Assembly: GCA_036514635.1 (NCBI GenBank)
Contig: DATBWU010000208.1
Span: forward strand, 1 to 12,279
Source: DASSFZ01 sp036514635
GTDB taxonomy: Bacteria; Chloroflexota; Anaerolineae; Fen-1058
DNA length: 12,279 nucleotides
Direction of reading: 5' to 3'
Both the position numbers and the translations under genes were made by a program. Under the pieces are notes generated by a model. It made no database searches, was not told where the DNA came from, and was given only the letters and a program-made list of their open reading frames with translations. Below, one piece after another: positions 1 through 6,469 of this stretch (its first letter is position 1; each line of letters starts with the position of its first letter).

Positions 1-1111
1 GAGCCAATCCGTTTATCCGGTGCGGATTCGTTGCCAAGCCTTGAACCAGCAGACACGCCGCCTGGTGTCCTGGCCCCACTTCGAGGTAAGGCGGGTCGAT
101 GGTCTTGCAGCGGTCGATGGCAACCGGGCAGCGGGGGTGGAAGCGGCAGCCGGTGGGCACGTCCAGCGGGTTGGGCGTCTCGCCTTGCAGGATGATCCGC
201 TCGCGGCGCAGGCGAGGGTTAGGCACAGGCACGACCGAGAGCAGCGCCTTCGTGTAGGGATGCTGTGGGTTGTCCAGCACCTCGCGCGTTGGGCCGATCT
301 CGACGATGCGGCCCAGGTACATCACGGCGATGCGGTCGGCAAAATACGACACCGTGCCCAAATCGTGGGTGATGAACAAGATGCTGATGCCCCGCGTCCG
401 GCGCAGTTCGCGCAGCAGGTTGAGGATGTCGGCGCGGATCGACACATCCAGCATGGACACCGGCTCGTCGGCGATGATGAGTTCGGGTTGGAGAACCATC
501 GCCCCGGCGATCACCACGCGCTGGCGCTGCCCGCCCGATAGTTCATGCGGGTAACGCAAGAAGAAGTCTTCGGCGGGATGCAGGCCGGCATCTTGCAGCG
601 CAGATTGGACGCGGGCGATGCGCTCTTGCCGCTGGCGGGCGATGCCATGCACCACCAGCGGCTCGGCGACGATGTCGAAAATCGTCGAGCGCGGGTTGAG
701 CGATTCGTAGGGGTCTTGAAAGACCATCTGCGCTTGCTGGCGCAGGCGCTTCATCGACACGCGGGGGAAGTCGATCATCTCGCGGGTCAGCGGCTTGCCG
801 GATTCGAGCGCGACCAGGCCCGCGCGTCGCCGCCGCTCCGGCGTGCCGACGATCTTGCCGTCGAAGAGAATCTCGCCGCTGGTTTGCTCTTCCAATCCGA
901 TCAGTGTCTTGGCGATGGTCGTCTTGCCGCAACCCGACTCGCCGACCAACGCCAGCACCTCACCCTTCGCCAGCATCAGCGTGACGCCGTCCACGGCCTT
1001 GATGACCTTTGGCCGGGCGCGCCGCAGCACCTCAAACAGCGTCTGCCGCACCGGGAAGTATTTCTGGAGCTGCTGAAGTTCCAGCATCGGCGTGTTCGAT
1101 GAGGCTGCCAT
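1..1111 (-). CDS. dppF: Peptide-type ABC importer ATPase, DppF/OppF-like (3' end outside window)
   Basis: One of the two cytoplasmic ATPases that power the peptide-type importer encoded upstream. About 370 codons are visible, with no stop before the window edge. Seen: Walker A GESGCGKT near residues 57-64, Q-loop VFQDPYESLNPR near 130-141, signature LSGGQRQR near 190-197, Walker B LIIADEP near 210-216, H-loop ITHDL near 246-250. A C-terminal oligo_HPY-type region has four cysteines: GCRFHPRC, then two more, with 17 residues between the third and fourth. In some DppD/F proteins this region binds an iron-sulfur cluster. Family members are usually about 320-350 residues, so the end must be close. 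The ATG shares one base with the stop of the dppD-like gene (TGATG), which implies translational coupling. The dpp label is family-level; substrate specificity (dipeptide, oligopeptide, other) cannot be read from the sequence. Confidence 0.93.
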   Translation of the reverse strand, partial: MAASSNTPMLELQQLQKYFPVRQTLFEVLRRARPKVIKAVDGVTLMLAKGEVLALVGESGCGKTTIAKTLIGLEEQTSGEILFDGKIVGTPERRRRAGLVALESGKPLTREMIDFPRVSMKRLRQQAQMVFQDPYESLNPRSTIFDIVAEPLVVHGIARQRQERIARVQSALQDAGLHPAEDFFLRYPHELSGGQRQRVVIAGAMVLQPELIIADEPVSMLDVSIRADILNLLRELRRTRGISILFITHDLGTVSYFADRIAVMYLGRIVEIGPTREVLDNPQHPYTKALLSVVPVPNPRLRRERIILQGETPNPLDVPTGCRFHPRCPVAIDRCKTIDPPYLEVGPGHQAACLLVQGLATNPHRINGLA

Positions 1112-2208
1112 CAGTCTCCCACCTCGGGGCCGGGGCACAGGTGGCAGGCGGCGAGGTGACGCCCAATGAAGGATGAGGGATGAGGGATGAAGGATGAACC
1201 CTCTCCGCTCCGCTGCGAGGGCAGGTCTTCATCCCTCCGCCCTCCGCCCTCATCCTTTGTTGTAACGTCGATCAACTTCGGCGGTATTGTGGCGCAGATG
1301 TCAATCCGTCTGTGGCAGCGCGGCTCGAAGCGACAGCCGGGCGGCAGCGCGTTCAGGCGCGGCGGATAGCCGGGGATCGAGGCCAGGGTATCGCCGGGTC
1401 GGTTGAGATCGGGGAAGGCTTCCAGCAAGCGTTGCGTGTAAGGGTGCTGCGGCGAGTTGTAAATCTGATCGCTCGATCCGTACTCGGCCACTTTGCCGCC
1501 GTACATGATCACCACCGAGTCGCAAATCTCGGCCACCACACCCAGGTCGTGCGTCACCAGCACCACGGCCAGCCCGAGTTCTTTCTGAATGGTCTTGAGC
1601 AGTTCCAACACCTGGGCCTGGATCATCACGTCGAGCGCCGTCGTCGGCTCGTCGGCGAAGAGCAGGCGCGGCTTGCAGGCCAGCGCCATCGCGATCATCG
1701 CGCGCTGGCGCATCCCGCCCGAATACTGGTGTGGATACTGGTTCTTGCGCGCTTTGACGATGCCCACCAGGTCGAGCAATTCCTCGACGCGCTTGTCCGC
1801 CGCCTTGCGATCCATCAGGCCGTGCAGCAAAATCGCCTCGCCGATCTGATCGCCCACCGTGCGGACGGGGTTGAGCGCGTTCATCGCGCTCTGGAACACC
1901 ATCGCCATTTCCTTCCAGCGATAGCGCCGCACCTGATGCTCGCTGAGCGACAGCAGATCGACGCCGTCGAAGAAAACTTCGCCGCTGACGATGCGGCCCG
2001 CCGCGGGCAGCAAGCGCATCAGCGATAACATCGTCGTCGTCTTGCCGCAGCCCGATTCGCCGACCAGGCCCAGCGTCTCGCCGGTGTGCACATCGAATGA
2101 GACGTCTTCCAGCGCATGGGCGACCGTGCGGTCGGGGCTGACGAAGTTCGTACTGAGGTGGCGCACACTGAGGAGCGGCGTGTCGGTGTGATCCATCCGT
2201 TTTTCCAT
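1111..2208 (-). CDS. dppD: Peptide-type ABC importer ATPase, DppD/OppD-like, with in-frame repeat insertion
   Basis: Second ATPase of the importer. Numbered from the ATG at 2208 (365 aa): Walker A GESGCGKT 50-57, Q-loop VFQSAMNALNP 104-114, signature YSGGMRQR 162-169, Walker B LLFADEP 182-188, H-loop VTHDL 218-222, C-terminal PHPYTQRLLEAFP and a four-cysteine region at C292, C298, C305 and C355. Between C305 and C355 there are 49 residues; the dppF-like neighbour has 17 at the same place. The extra stretch (about 316-348) is the translation of a palindromic DNA repeat. Start choice: the frame is open to an ATG at 2286, but those extra codons read through a hairpin repeat and resemble no ABC protein. 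ATGs at 2208 and 2196 are both plausible; 2196 gives the more typical N-terminus (MDHTDTPLLSVRHL) and has a weak GGA seven bases upstream. Both lie outside the repeat. Confidence 0.93.
   Translation of the reverse strand: MEKRMDHTDTPLLSVRHLSTNFVSPDRTVAHALEDVSFDVHTGETLGLVGESGCGKTTTMLSLMRLLPAAGRIVSGEVFFDGVDLLSLSEHQVRRYRWKEMAMVFQSAMNALNPVRTVGDQIGEAILLHGLMDRKAADKRVEELLDLVGIVKARKNQYPHQYSGGMRQRAMIAMALACKPRLLFADEPTTALDVMIQAQVLELLKTIQKELGLAVVLVTHDLGVVAEICDSVVIMYGGKVAEYGSSDQIYNSPQHPYTQRLLEAFPDLNRPGDTLASIPGYPPRLNALPPGCRFEPRCHRRIDICATIPPKLIDVTTKDEGGGRRDEDLPSQRSGEGSSFIPHPSSFIGRHLAACHLCPGPEVGD
1166..1258. repeat. Palindromic repeat inserted in frame within the dppD-like gene
   Basis: Left part: four tandem 7-mers at 1171-1198 (GGATGAG, GGATGAG, GGATGAA, GGATGAA). 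Centre: a GC-rich hairpin-like core at about 1199-1226 (CCCTC...GAGGG). Right part: four 7-mers in the opposite orientation at 1228-1255 (TTCATCC, CTCCGCC, CTCCGCC, CTCATCC). The two arms can pair in several registers. The same GGATGAA/GGATGAG tandem occurs at 4359-4386 between two other genes of this operon, so this is an interspersed family rather than native dppD sequence. It adds about 96 bp, keeps the frame and contains no stop in the dppD frame. Exact borders are inferred from comparison with the DppF-like paralogue. Confidence 0.85.
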
Positions 2209-2253
2209 GATGAGCCGCTGGCGGCCTGTCGTCACGTGACTCCAGTCGACTGA

Positions 2254-2312
2254 ACCACAGAGGCACGAAGACACGGAGTGATTCAATCTCCGTGTCTCTG
2301 TGTCTCCGTGGT
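2254..2312. repeat. Inverted repeat (CCACGGAGACACAGAG-type) between the dppC-like and dppD-like genes
   Basis: Arms 2254-2278 and 2288-2312 match as inverted repeats at 21 of 25 positions, with a 9-base loop. The repeat begins one base after the stop of the dppC-like gene in transcript direction. The dppD-like start is 45 or more bases beyond the far arm. No T-run follows it on the minus-strand transcript, so it is not a canonical intrinsic terminator. It may act as a transcript-stabilising or partially attenuating hairpin, as REP-type elements do; that role is inferred. Confidence 0.75.
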
Positions 2313-2313
2313 T

Positions 2314-3291
2314 TTACTTCCCCGAGACTCCGCTCTCGGCCGGCCGGCTCGAAGTTCGGGCCACCATGTTGGCTTCGCTCTCCAGATGATGCGAAGTCAG
2401 ACGCGGGTTGAGGATCTCTTCCAGCACGTTGCCCAGCAGGACGCAGCCCAGCGTCACCCACACGATGGCTAATCCAGGCGGAAGGTAGAACCACCAGGCG
2501 CTGTTCGAGATCGCATTGCGCGCGAAGGCGAAGTTGAGCATCGTGCCCCACGACGGCTGAGTCGGATCCCCCAGGCCGAGAAACGACAGGCCCGATTCGG
2601 TCAGAATCGCGGTCGAGACGATCAAGACTGTATTCGCAACGATCAGCGGCATGACTTGCGGGATGATGTGCTTGCGGATGATGTGCCAGTGGCCCGCGCC
2701 GATGGCTCGGGCGCGCGCCACGAATTGCCGTTCTTTAATCGACAGCACTTGTGAGCGGATCAGGCGCGCGGTGCTCGTCCAGTACAACAGGCCGATGACC
2801 ATGATCAGGATGACCGTCGGCGAGATGCCGACTTCCAGCCGCCGGAAGGTGGCGACGAGGATCAGCATCAGCGGGATGTCGGGGATGACGAGCAGCACGT
2901 CGGTGACACGCATGAGCAGCGTATCGATCCAGCCGCCGAAGTAGCCCGCCAGGATACCGAGCAAACTGCCGATTGCCATCGAGAGAAAGCCCGCCACGAA
3001 GCCGACCATCAGCGAGATACGCGAGCCGTAAGCCAGTTGCGTCCACACGTCGCGGCCCGCGTCGTCCGTGCCGAGCGGCCCGTGCTCGGACGGCGGCGCG
3101 AAGGTGAGGCCGCGCCCGTTCGCGTCGCGGATCGTCTCGGTCGGTTCGTAGGGCGTCAGCGCCGGAGCGAAGATCGCCATCAGCACGGAGGTCGCCAGCA
3201 GAAACGCGCCGATCTTGCCCATCCGGTTGCGGCGGAAGACACGCCAGAACTCGGCCAGGTTGCGCTTGAGGAGGAACCAGCGTTCGGACAT
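2314..3291 (-). CDS. dppC: Peptide-type ABC importer permease, DppC/OppC-like
   Basis: One of two inner-membrane subunits forming the import channel. The 325-residue reading shows an N-terminal cytoplasmic stretch with RRNRMGKIGAF, a first membrane helix at about 27-45, then a periplasmic loop carrying GPLGTDDAGRDVWTQLAYG, the hallmark of DppC/OppC permeases. The binding-protein-dependent transport (EAA) loop is ARARAIGAGHWHIIRKHIIP, which docks on the ATPases. The C-terminus is LEEILNPRL followed by a polar tail of about 29 residues, longer than I would expect. Start choice: a GTG at 3306 and ATGs at 3297 and 3291 are in frame. I chose 3291 (MSERWFLLKRN) because it has a GGA five bases upstream and a typical family N-terminus, but the ribosome site is weak for all three. 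It lies between the dppB-like gene and the ATPases, each gap holding a repeat. Confidence 0.92.
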   Translation of the reverse strand: MSERWFLLKRNLAEFWRVFRRNRMGKIGAFLLATSVLMAIFAPALTPYEPTETIRDANGRGLTFAPPSEHGPLGTDDAGRDVWTQLAYGSRISLMVGFVAGFLSMAIGSLLGILAGYFGGWIDTLLMRVTDVLLVIPDIPLMLILVATFRRLEVGISPTVILIMVIGLLYWTSTARLIRSQVLSIKERQFVARARAIGAGHWHIIRKHIIPQVMPLIVANTVLIVSTAILTESGLSFLGLGDPTQPSWGTMLNFAFARNAISNSAWWFYLPPGLAIVWVTLGCVLLGNVLEEILNPRLTSHHLESEANMVARTSSRPAESGVSGK

Positions 3292-3313
3292 CGGCATCCA
3301 ACCCACAAGGTAT

Positions 3314-3376
3314 GGAGCGTAAGGCGTGAAACGTAAAACGTGATGCCGCTCCTTTACGTTTCACGCATCACGTTTT
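3314..3376. repeat. Inverted repeat (CGTTTCACGCATCACGTTTTA-type) between dppB-like and dppC-like genes
   Basis: A perfect 14-bp inverted pair, GCGTGAAACGTAAA at 3324-3337 and its complement at 3353-3366, with a 15-base loop. Two alternative perfect pairings are nested in the same sequence: GGAGCG 3314-3319 with 3347-3352, and AAAACGTGATG 3335-3345 with 3366-3376. The dppB-like stop codon (TAA on the minus strand, 3375-3377) overlaps the repeat edge. There is no T-run on the transcript after the hairpin. The sequence is unrelated to the other hairpins in this operon. Confidence 0.8.
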
Positions 3377-4352
3377 AGACCTGCCGCACCCTCGGATCGA
3401 GGTACGTGTACAGGAAATCGGCCAGCATGTTGGCGATGATCACCGCCACGGCCAACAACAGAAACGCGCCTTGCAGCAGCGGATAGTCCTGCTTGTCGAG
3501 CGCCGTCTGGAACAGTTTGCCCAGGCCGTCGTACGAGAAAACGGTCTCGATGTAAATGGCGCCGGCCACGGTGAAACCCAGGTTCAGCGCGATCAGCGTG
3601 ACGATCGGCAGCATGGCATTCTTCATCGCGTGCTTGCGCAAGACCTGCCAGTGCGTCATGCCTTTGGCTTTGGCGGTGAGGATGTAATCTTCGCTCAACA
3701 CCTCCAGCACCGACGAGCGCATGATCAGCATGTACTCGCCCAGGTAGACGATGGTGAAGGTCAGCGTGGGCAGGATCAGATGCCGGACGATGTCGGGAAG
3801 GACTTCAAAGAACGGCTTGCCGATGTTGCCGGGTTCCACCACGTTGCCCGTCGGCAGACCGAGCCAGGTGCTGCCGGCGGCCAGCAGAATGATGCCGAGC
3901 CAGAAGGTGGGAATGGCCCAGGTGATCAGCGAGAAGGTGAGCGCGCTGACGTCAATCGCCGTCTTGCGCTTCCACCCGGCGAACAGCCCGAGCGCGACGC
4001 CGAGGCTGATCGACAGCACCTGGCCGGATGTGACCAGCAGGAGCGTGTTCCCCAGTTTGGCGACCAGAACCTCGCCGACCGGCTGTCGCAACGACCACGA
4101 CACACCCAGGTTGCCCTGCGCCCATTGCCCGAGCGTGGCGAAGAATTGTTCGGGGAAGACGGGCTTGTCCAGCCCGAACTGCGCACGCAGCGCGTCTTGA
4201 GTTTCTTTCGGGATGCGGACGTTGCGGCCGATGACGGCGCGCACCGGATCGCCGGGCAGGACGCGGAACAGGAAGAAGTCGAGCGTGACGACCACGGCCA
4301 GCGTCAGGACCGCCATCAAGACTTTGCGGATCAGGTAGTCGCGGCGGTTCAT
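3375..4352 (-). CDS. dppB: Peptide-type ABC importer permease, DppB/OppB-like
   Basis: First channel subunit, 325 aa, the usual length for the family. Seen: N-terminal helix at about 9-30 ending in FRVLPGDPV, a family hallmark, then a long extracytoplasmic loop to about residue 100 (LRAQFGLDKPV, GNLGVSWSLRQPV), then five further hydrophobic segments. The EAA loop EDYILTAKAKGMTHWQVLRK (221-240), followed by HAMKNAMLP, contacts the ATPase. The C-terminus LADFLYTYLDPRVR is typical. The ATG at 4352 gives the standard start MNRRDYLIRK, but only six bases (CTTGCT on the transcript) separate it from a GGATGAA-type repeat and no Shine-Dalgarno sequence is visible. The gene sits 70 bp downstream of the binding-protein gene and is probably co-transcribed with it. 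Confidence 0.94.
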   Translation of the reverse strand: MNRRDYLIRKVLMAVLTLAVVVTLDFFLFRVLPGDPVRAVIGRNVRIPKETQDALRAQFGLDKPVFPEQFFATLGQWAQGNLGVSWSLRQPVGEVLVAKLGNTLLLVTSGQVLSISLGVALGLFAGWKRKTAIDVSALTFSLITWAIPTFWLGIILLAAGSTWLGLPTGNVVEPGNIGKPFFEVLPDIVRHLILPTLTFTIVYLGEYMLIMRSSVLEVLSEDYILTAKAKGMTHWQVLRKHAMKNAMLPIVTLIALNLGFTVAGAIYIETVFSYDGLGKLFQTALDKQDYPLLQGAFLLLAVAVIIANMLADFLYTYLDPRVRQV

Positions 4353-4355
4353 AGC

Positions 4356-4417
4356 AAGGGATGAAGGATGAAGGATGAGGGATGAAGATTGGGAGACGAA
4401 GATTCACTTCATCCTTC
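4356..4417. repeat. GGATGAA/GGATGAG 7-mer tandem with inverted arm, binding-protein/dppB gap
   Basis: Four tandem 7-mers at 4359-4386 (GGATGAA, GGATGAA, GGATGAG, GGATGAA) and an inverted arm at 4407-4417, the perfect complement of the 11 bases at 4363-4373. The repeat fills nearly the whole 70-base gap between the binding-protein stop and the dppB-like start. It is the same family as the repeat inside the dppD-like gene (7-mers at 1171-1198), but has a different central sequence here. Confidence 0.85.
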
Positions 4418-4422
4418 TGCCT

Positions 4423-6072
4423 TTATTTCACCGGTTCCACCTGGAGGAGCGAGAAGGCTCTTTCCATGCGGACGTTAGGCGACTCGATGAAGTTCGTGAA
4501 GCGGTCCGAGCGATACGCTTCCAGCAGGTCGTCGTACCAGTACACGATGTAGGGGCGATCGTTGAACGCGATCTCCTGCATCTTCCAGACGATCTTCTGC
4601 CGCTCGTCCCGGTCGATGGCGACCTGCTGATCGAGGTAGAGCTGATCGTACTCCGGGTTGGAGTAGCCGCTGTCGCTCCAGCCGCCGGAGACGAATTGAT
4701 CGGTGGTGAGCACGCTGAGGATGAAATCGGGATCGGGATCGCTGCCGTAGCCCCACAGAATCAAATCGTAGTCGCCGGCGGGGCAGCAGGCAGCCGTCAA
4801 GCTATCGGGATCGATCGACTCCGGGTTGGTTTTGATGCCGGCCTCTTTGAACCAGCCGGTCATCAGGTCGGCCACGCGCGGCGCGGTCGAGGAATCGGAT
4901 GGGTATTGCAGGCGGAACTCCAACCGAACGTCACCCTTCGCGCGCACGCCATCCGATCCCAGCTCATAGCCGGCATCTTCGAGGACCTGATTGGCCTGCG
5001 CCAGGTCGAAGAGGACATCTTGGATGTTGGGGTTGTACCAGAAGCCGCCGCCCAGGCTGGGCGGGATAATCGTCGTAGCCGGCTGCCCCAACCCTTGCAG
5101 CACGATATCCACCAGGTCTTGCTTGTTGATGGCGTGAGCGATCGCCAGGCGCACCTGCGGGTCTTCCAGCGCCGGGTTGCGGGTGGGTTTCGGATCGTAA
5201 TCGGCCGGGGCCGAGTTGATGATCAACTCGGAGAAAGAGCGACCGGGTTGCCGCACAACCTGGACGTTCTCGAAGCCCTTGACGGCCTCGAACGCGGTGT
5301 TGGGCACTTCGGTGGTCATGTCGATGTCGCCGACCTTGAGCGCCTGCACCATGGCGTCGGTGTTGTCGAAGGTGCGGAAGATGGCCTGGTCGATCTTGGG
5401 CGACCCATCGTAAAAATCGGCATTGGCGTCCAGGATCAAGATGCCCGTGTCTTTGTCGAACTGGTTGAGCTTGAATGCGCCGGTGCCGACGACGTCGAAA
5501 TTCGTGAAGTTCTGGAGCTCTTCTGCCGTCGTGAACCGCTGGAAGTCTTTGGGATACATGGCGTACAGGAAGGACACGCGGTATTCCATGTTGCCGATCG
5601 GTGCGCCGAGCGTGATCTCGACGGTCTTCGGATCGACGGCCCTGGCTTCAGTGAAGCCGATGGTGTAGCTGGACAGCGCGGCCCAAGCGTCGGGGTCCTG
5701 CATGATGGCGTTGATCGCCCAGGCCATGTCGTCGGCGGTGAACGCCTCGCCGTTGTGCCACTGGATGTTGTCCTTCAACGTGAAGGTCCAGGTCAAGCCG
5801 TCGTCCGAGTGTGTCCACTCTTTCGCCAGGTCGCCGACGTACTCGCCAGCGGCGTTTTCTTTGACGAGCGAGCTGTACACCAGGTCGAAGATCGAGTACG
5901 ACTCTTCCAGGAAGGCGTAGGCCGGGTTGAGCGTGTCGGGCTTGCCCAGCCACCCGATGTGCAGGACGGCCGGCTCGCTGCCCGGCGCGGGCGTCGCCGG
6001 CCCGGCGCAGGCGGTCAGCAGCATAATCGCCGCGAGAATCAGATGCAGCACAGACCATTTTCGCGAAAGCAT
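4423..6072 (-). CDS. Extracellular solute-binding lipoprotein, family 5 (peptide/nickel type)
   Basis: Captures the substrate outside the membrane and delivers it to the permease pair. 549 aa, normal for SBP_bac_5. Signal: MLSRKW, hydrophobic stretch HLILAAIMLLTAC, lipobox LTAC with Cys22 as the predicted lipidation site, then a Pro/Ala linker (PATPAPGS). Family features seen: IGWLGKPDTLNPAY, VYSSLVKENAAGEYVGDLAKEW, LKDNIQWHNGEAFTADDMAWAINAI, GTGAFKL, DPQVRLAIAHAINKQDLVDIV, and near the C-terminus YDLILWGYGSDPDPD. A vicinal Cys-Cys pair (about 427-428, in TAACCPAGDYD) is unusual for this position and could form a disulfide. The start has an excellent ribosome site, AGGAGG seven bases upstream. 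It is the first gene of the operon. Ligand class (peptide, oligosaccharide, metal chelate) cannot be decided. Confidence 0.95.
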   Translation of the reverse strand: MLSRKWSVLHLILAAIMLLTACAGPATPAPGSEPAVLHIGWLGKPDTLNPAYAFLEESYSIFDLVYSSLVKENAAGEYVGDLAKEWTHSDDGLTWTFTLKDNIQWHNGEAFTADDMAWAINAIMQDPDAWAALSSYTIGFTEARAVDPKTVEITLGAPIGNMEYRVSFLYAMYPKDFQRFTTAEELQNFTNFDVVGTGAFKLNQFDKDTGILILDANADFYDGSPKIDQAIFRTFDNTDAMVQALKVGDIDMTTEVPNTAFEAVKGFENVQVVRQPGRSFSELIINSAPADYDPKPTRNPALEDPQVRLAIAHAINKQDLVDIVLQGLGQPATTIIPPSLGGGFWYNPNIQDVLFDLAQANQVLEDAGYELGSDGVRAKGDVRLEFRLQYPSDSSTAPRVADLMTGWFKEAGIKTNPESIDPDSLTAACCPAGDYDLILWGYGSDPDPDFILSVLTTDQFVSGGWSDSGYSNPEYDQLYLDQQVAIDRDERQKIVWKMQEIAFNDRPYIVYWYDDLLEAYRSDRFTNFIESPNVRMERAFSLLQVEPVK

Positions 6073-6079
6073 GATCTCT

Positions 6080-6085
6080 CCTCCT
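6080..6085 (-). promoter_or_regulatory. Ribosome binding site of the solute-binding protein gene
   Basis: AGGAGG on the minus strand, seven bases before the ATG at 6072. It fixes the start of the lipoprotein gene. It is by far the strongest ribosome site in the operon, consistent with the binding protein being made in excess over the membrane subunits. Confidence 0.85.
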
Positions 6086-6142
6086 GATGAGTGTGGTGAC
6101 GACTTTTCGAGTCGCAGATAGATCGATTACGCGGACAAGCCG

Positions 6143-6172
6143 ATTGTACTACAAGTCATGTGGGTCGTGAAA
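6143..6172 (-). promoter_or_regulatory. Candidate promoter of the ABC importer operon
   Basis: On the minus strand, TACAAT at 6143-6148 as -10 and TTTCAC at 6167-6172 as a weak -35, 18 bases apart. It would start transcription about 60-65 bases before the lipoprotein ATG. The leader holds a small hairpin (CGACT 6100-6104 with AGTCG 6110-6114). The -10 is good, the -35 poor; inferred from sequence only. Confidence 0.35.
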
Positions 6173-6253
6173 CGCGATGTGTGGCGTGCGCAATGTGAAC
6201 CGCTTTCGTTTCAGGTATCGCTTTGTAGCGAGGCTTTTTGCTTCGCGTCAAAG

Positions 6254-6283
6254 TTGCGCGGCCGGTGCATCAAACACTATAAT
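6254..6283 (+). promoter_or_regulatory. Candidate sigma-70-type promoter of the MpaB-like/Pyr4-like cassette
   Basis: TTGCGC at 6254-6259 and a consensus TATAAT at 6278-6283, 18 bases apart. A start near 6290 would give a leader of about 180 bases that contains the MITE-like element at 6309-6439. The remainder of the divergent region (6173-6253) shows no clear operator or gene. Confidence 0.5.
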
Positions 6284-6308
6284 GTTGCAGCCCGCAGACA
6301 GTCTCTAA

Positions 6309-6439
6309 GAGGCTGTCTGAAAAGCCGGGGGGGCACCGGCTTCAGCCGGTCAAAATGCCGACTAACCCCGCTCCGCTTCGCTGCGGGGGCAAGTGAGTCG
6401 GCGATCCGGCTGCAATCCTCCTGCTTTTCAGACAGGCTC
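6309..6439. mobile_element. 131-bp MITE-like element with IS5-type terminal repeats
   Basis: Terminal inverted repeats of 17 bp, GAGGCTGTCTGAAAAGC at 6309-6325 and its complement at 6423-6439, with one mismatch. Both ends are flanked by TAA (6306-6308 and 6440-6442), which fits a three-base TNA-type target duplication. Ends starting GAG-CTGTCTGAAAA with TNA duplications recall the IS1031 group of the IS5 family (from memory). The inside has no transposase but three hairpins: ACCGGCT/AGCCGGT at 6335-6350, GCCGACT/AGTCGGC at 6357-6402 and, nested in it, CCCCGC/GCGGGG at 6366-6388. It lies between the cassette promoter and its first gene, so it would be transcribed as a folded leader. Confidence 0.72.
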
Positions 6440-6458
6440 TAAGTACCGATCACCATGA

Positions 6459-6462
6459 GGAG
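6459..6462 (+). promoter_or_regulatory. Ribosome binding site deciding the MpaB-like start
   Basis: GGAG seven bases before the ATG at 6470. It lies inside the reading frame of an earlier ATG at 6455, which has no ribosome site of its own, so it supports 6470 as the true start. Confidence 0.7.
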
Positions 6463-6469
6463 TGAGCGC

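Noticed and set aside
20..1102. Plus-strand frames of 173 and 185 codons over the left end
   Set aside because: They lie opposite the DppF-like ATPase, whose complete ATPase motif set is on the minus strand.
1171..1255. CRISPR-like short repeat array
   Set aside because: Units are only 7 bases with no spacers and occur in both orientations around a core; this is a palindromic tandem repeat, not a CRISPR.
2209..2286. Longer N-terminus for the dppD-like protein starting at 2286
   Set aside because: The extra 26 residues are translated from the 2254-2312 hairpin repeat and its flank, with no similarity to ABC ATPase N-termini.
2288..2316. Plus-strand terminator (stem followed by GGTTTTA)
   Set aside because: The T-run is only four bases long and no plus-strand gene precedes it; the stem belongs to an inverted repeat of the interspersed type.
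1301..2551. 416-codon minus-strand frame overlapping the dppD-like and dppC-like genes
   Set aside because: Out-of-frame shadow: Arg/Ala/Pro-rich, no motifs, and it crosses the ends of two well-supported genes.
4375..6087. 570-codon open frame on the plus strand opposite the solute-binding protein gene
   Set aside because: It lacks recognisable domains, has an amino-acid make-up typical of antisense GC-rich frames, and is exactly opposite a clear lipoprotein with signal peptide and ribosome site.
6309..6439. Intrinsic terminator or riboswitch in the cassette leader
   Set aside because: The strong hairpins have no T-run, and the terminal repeats with TAA on both sides fit a MITE better. No known riboswitch core was recognised.
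6158..6442. 94-codon plus-strand frame in the divergent region
   Set aside because: It crosses the candidate promoters and most of the MITE, has no ribosome site and no recognisable motifs.
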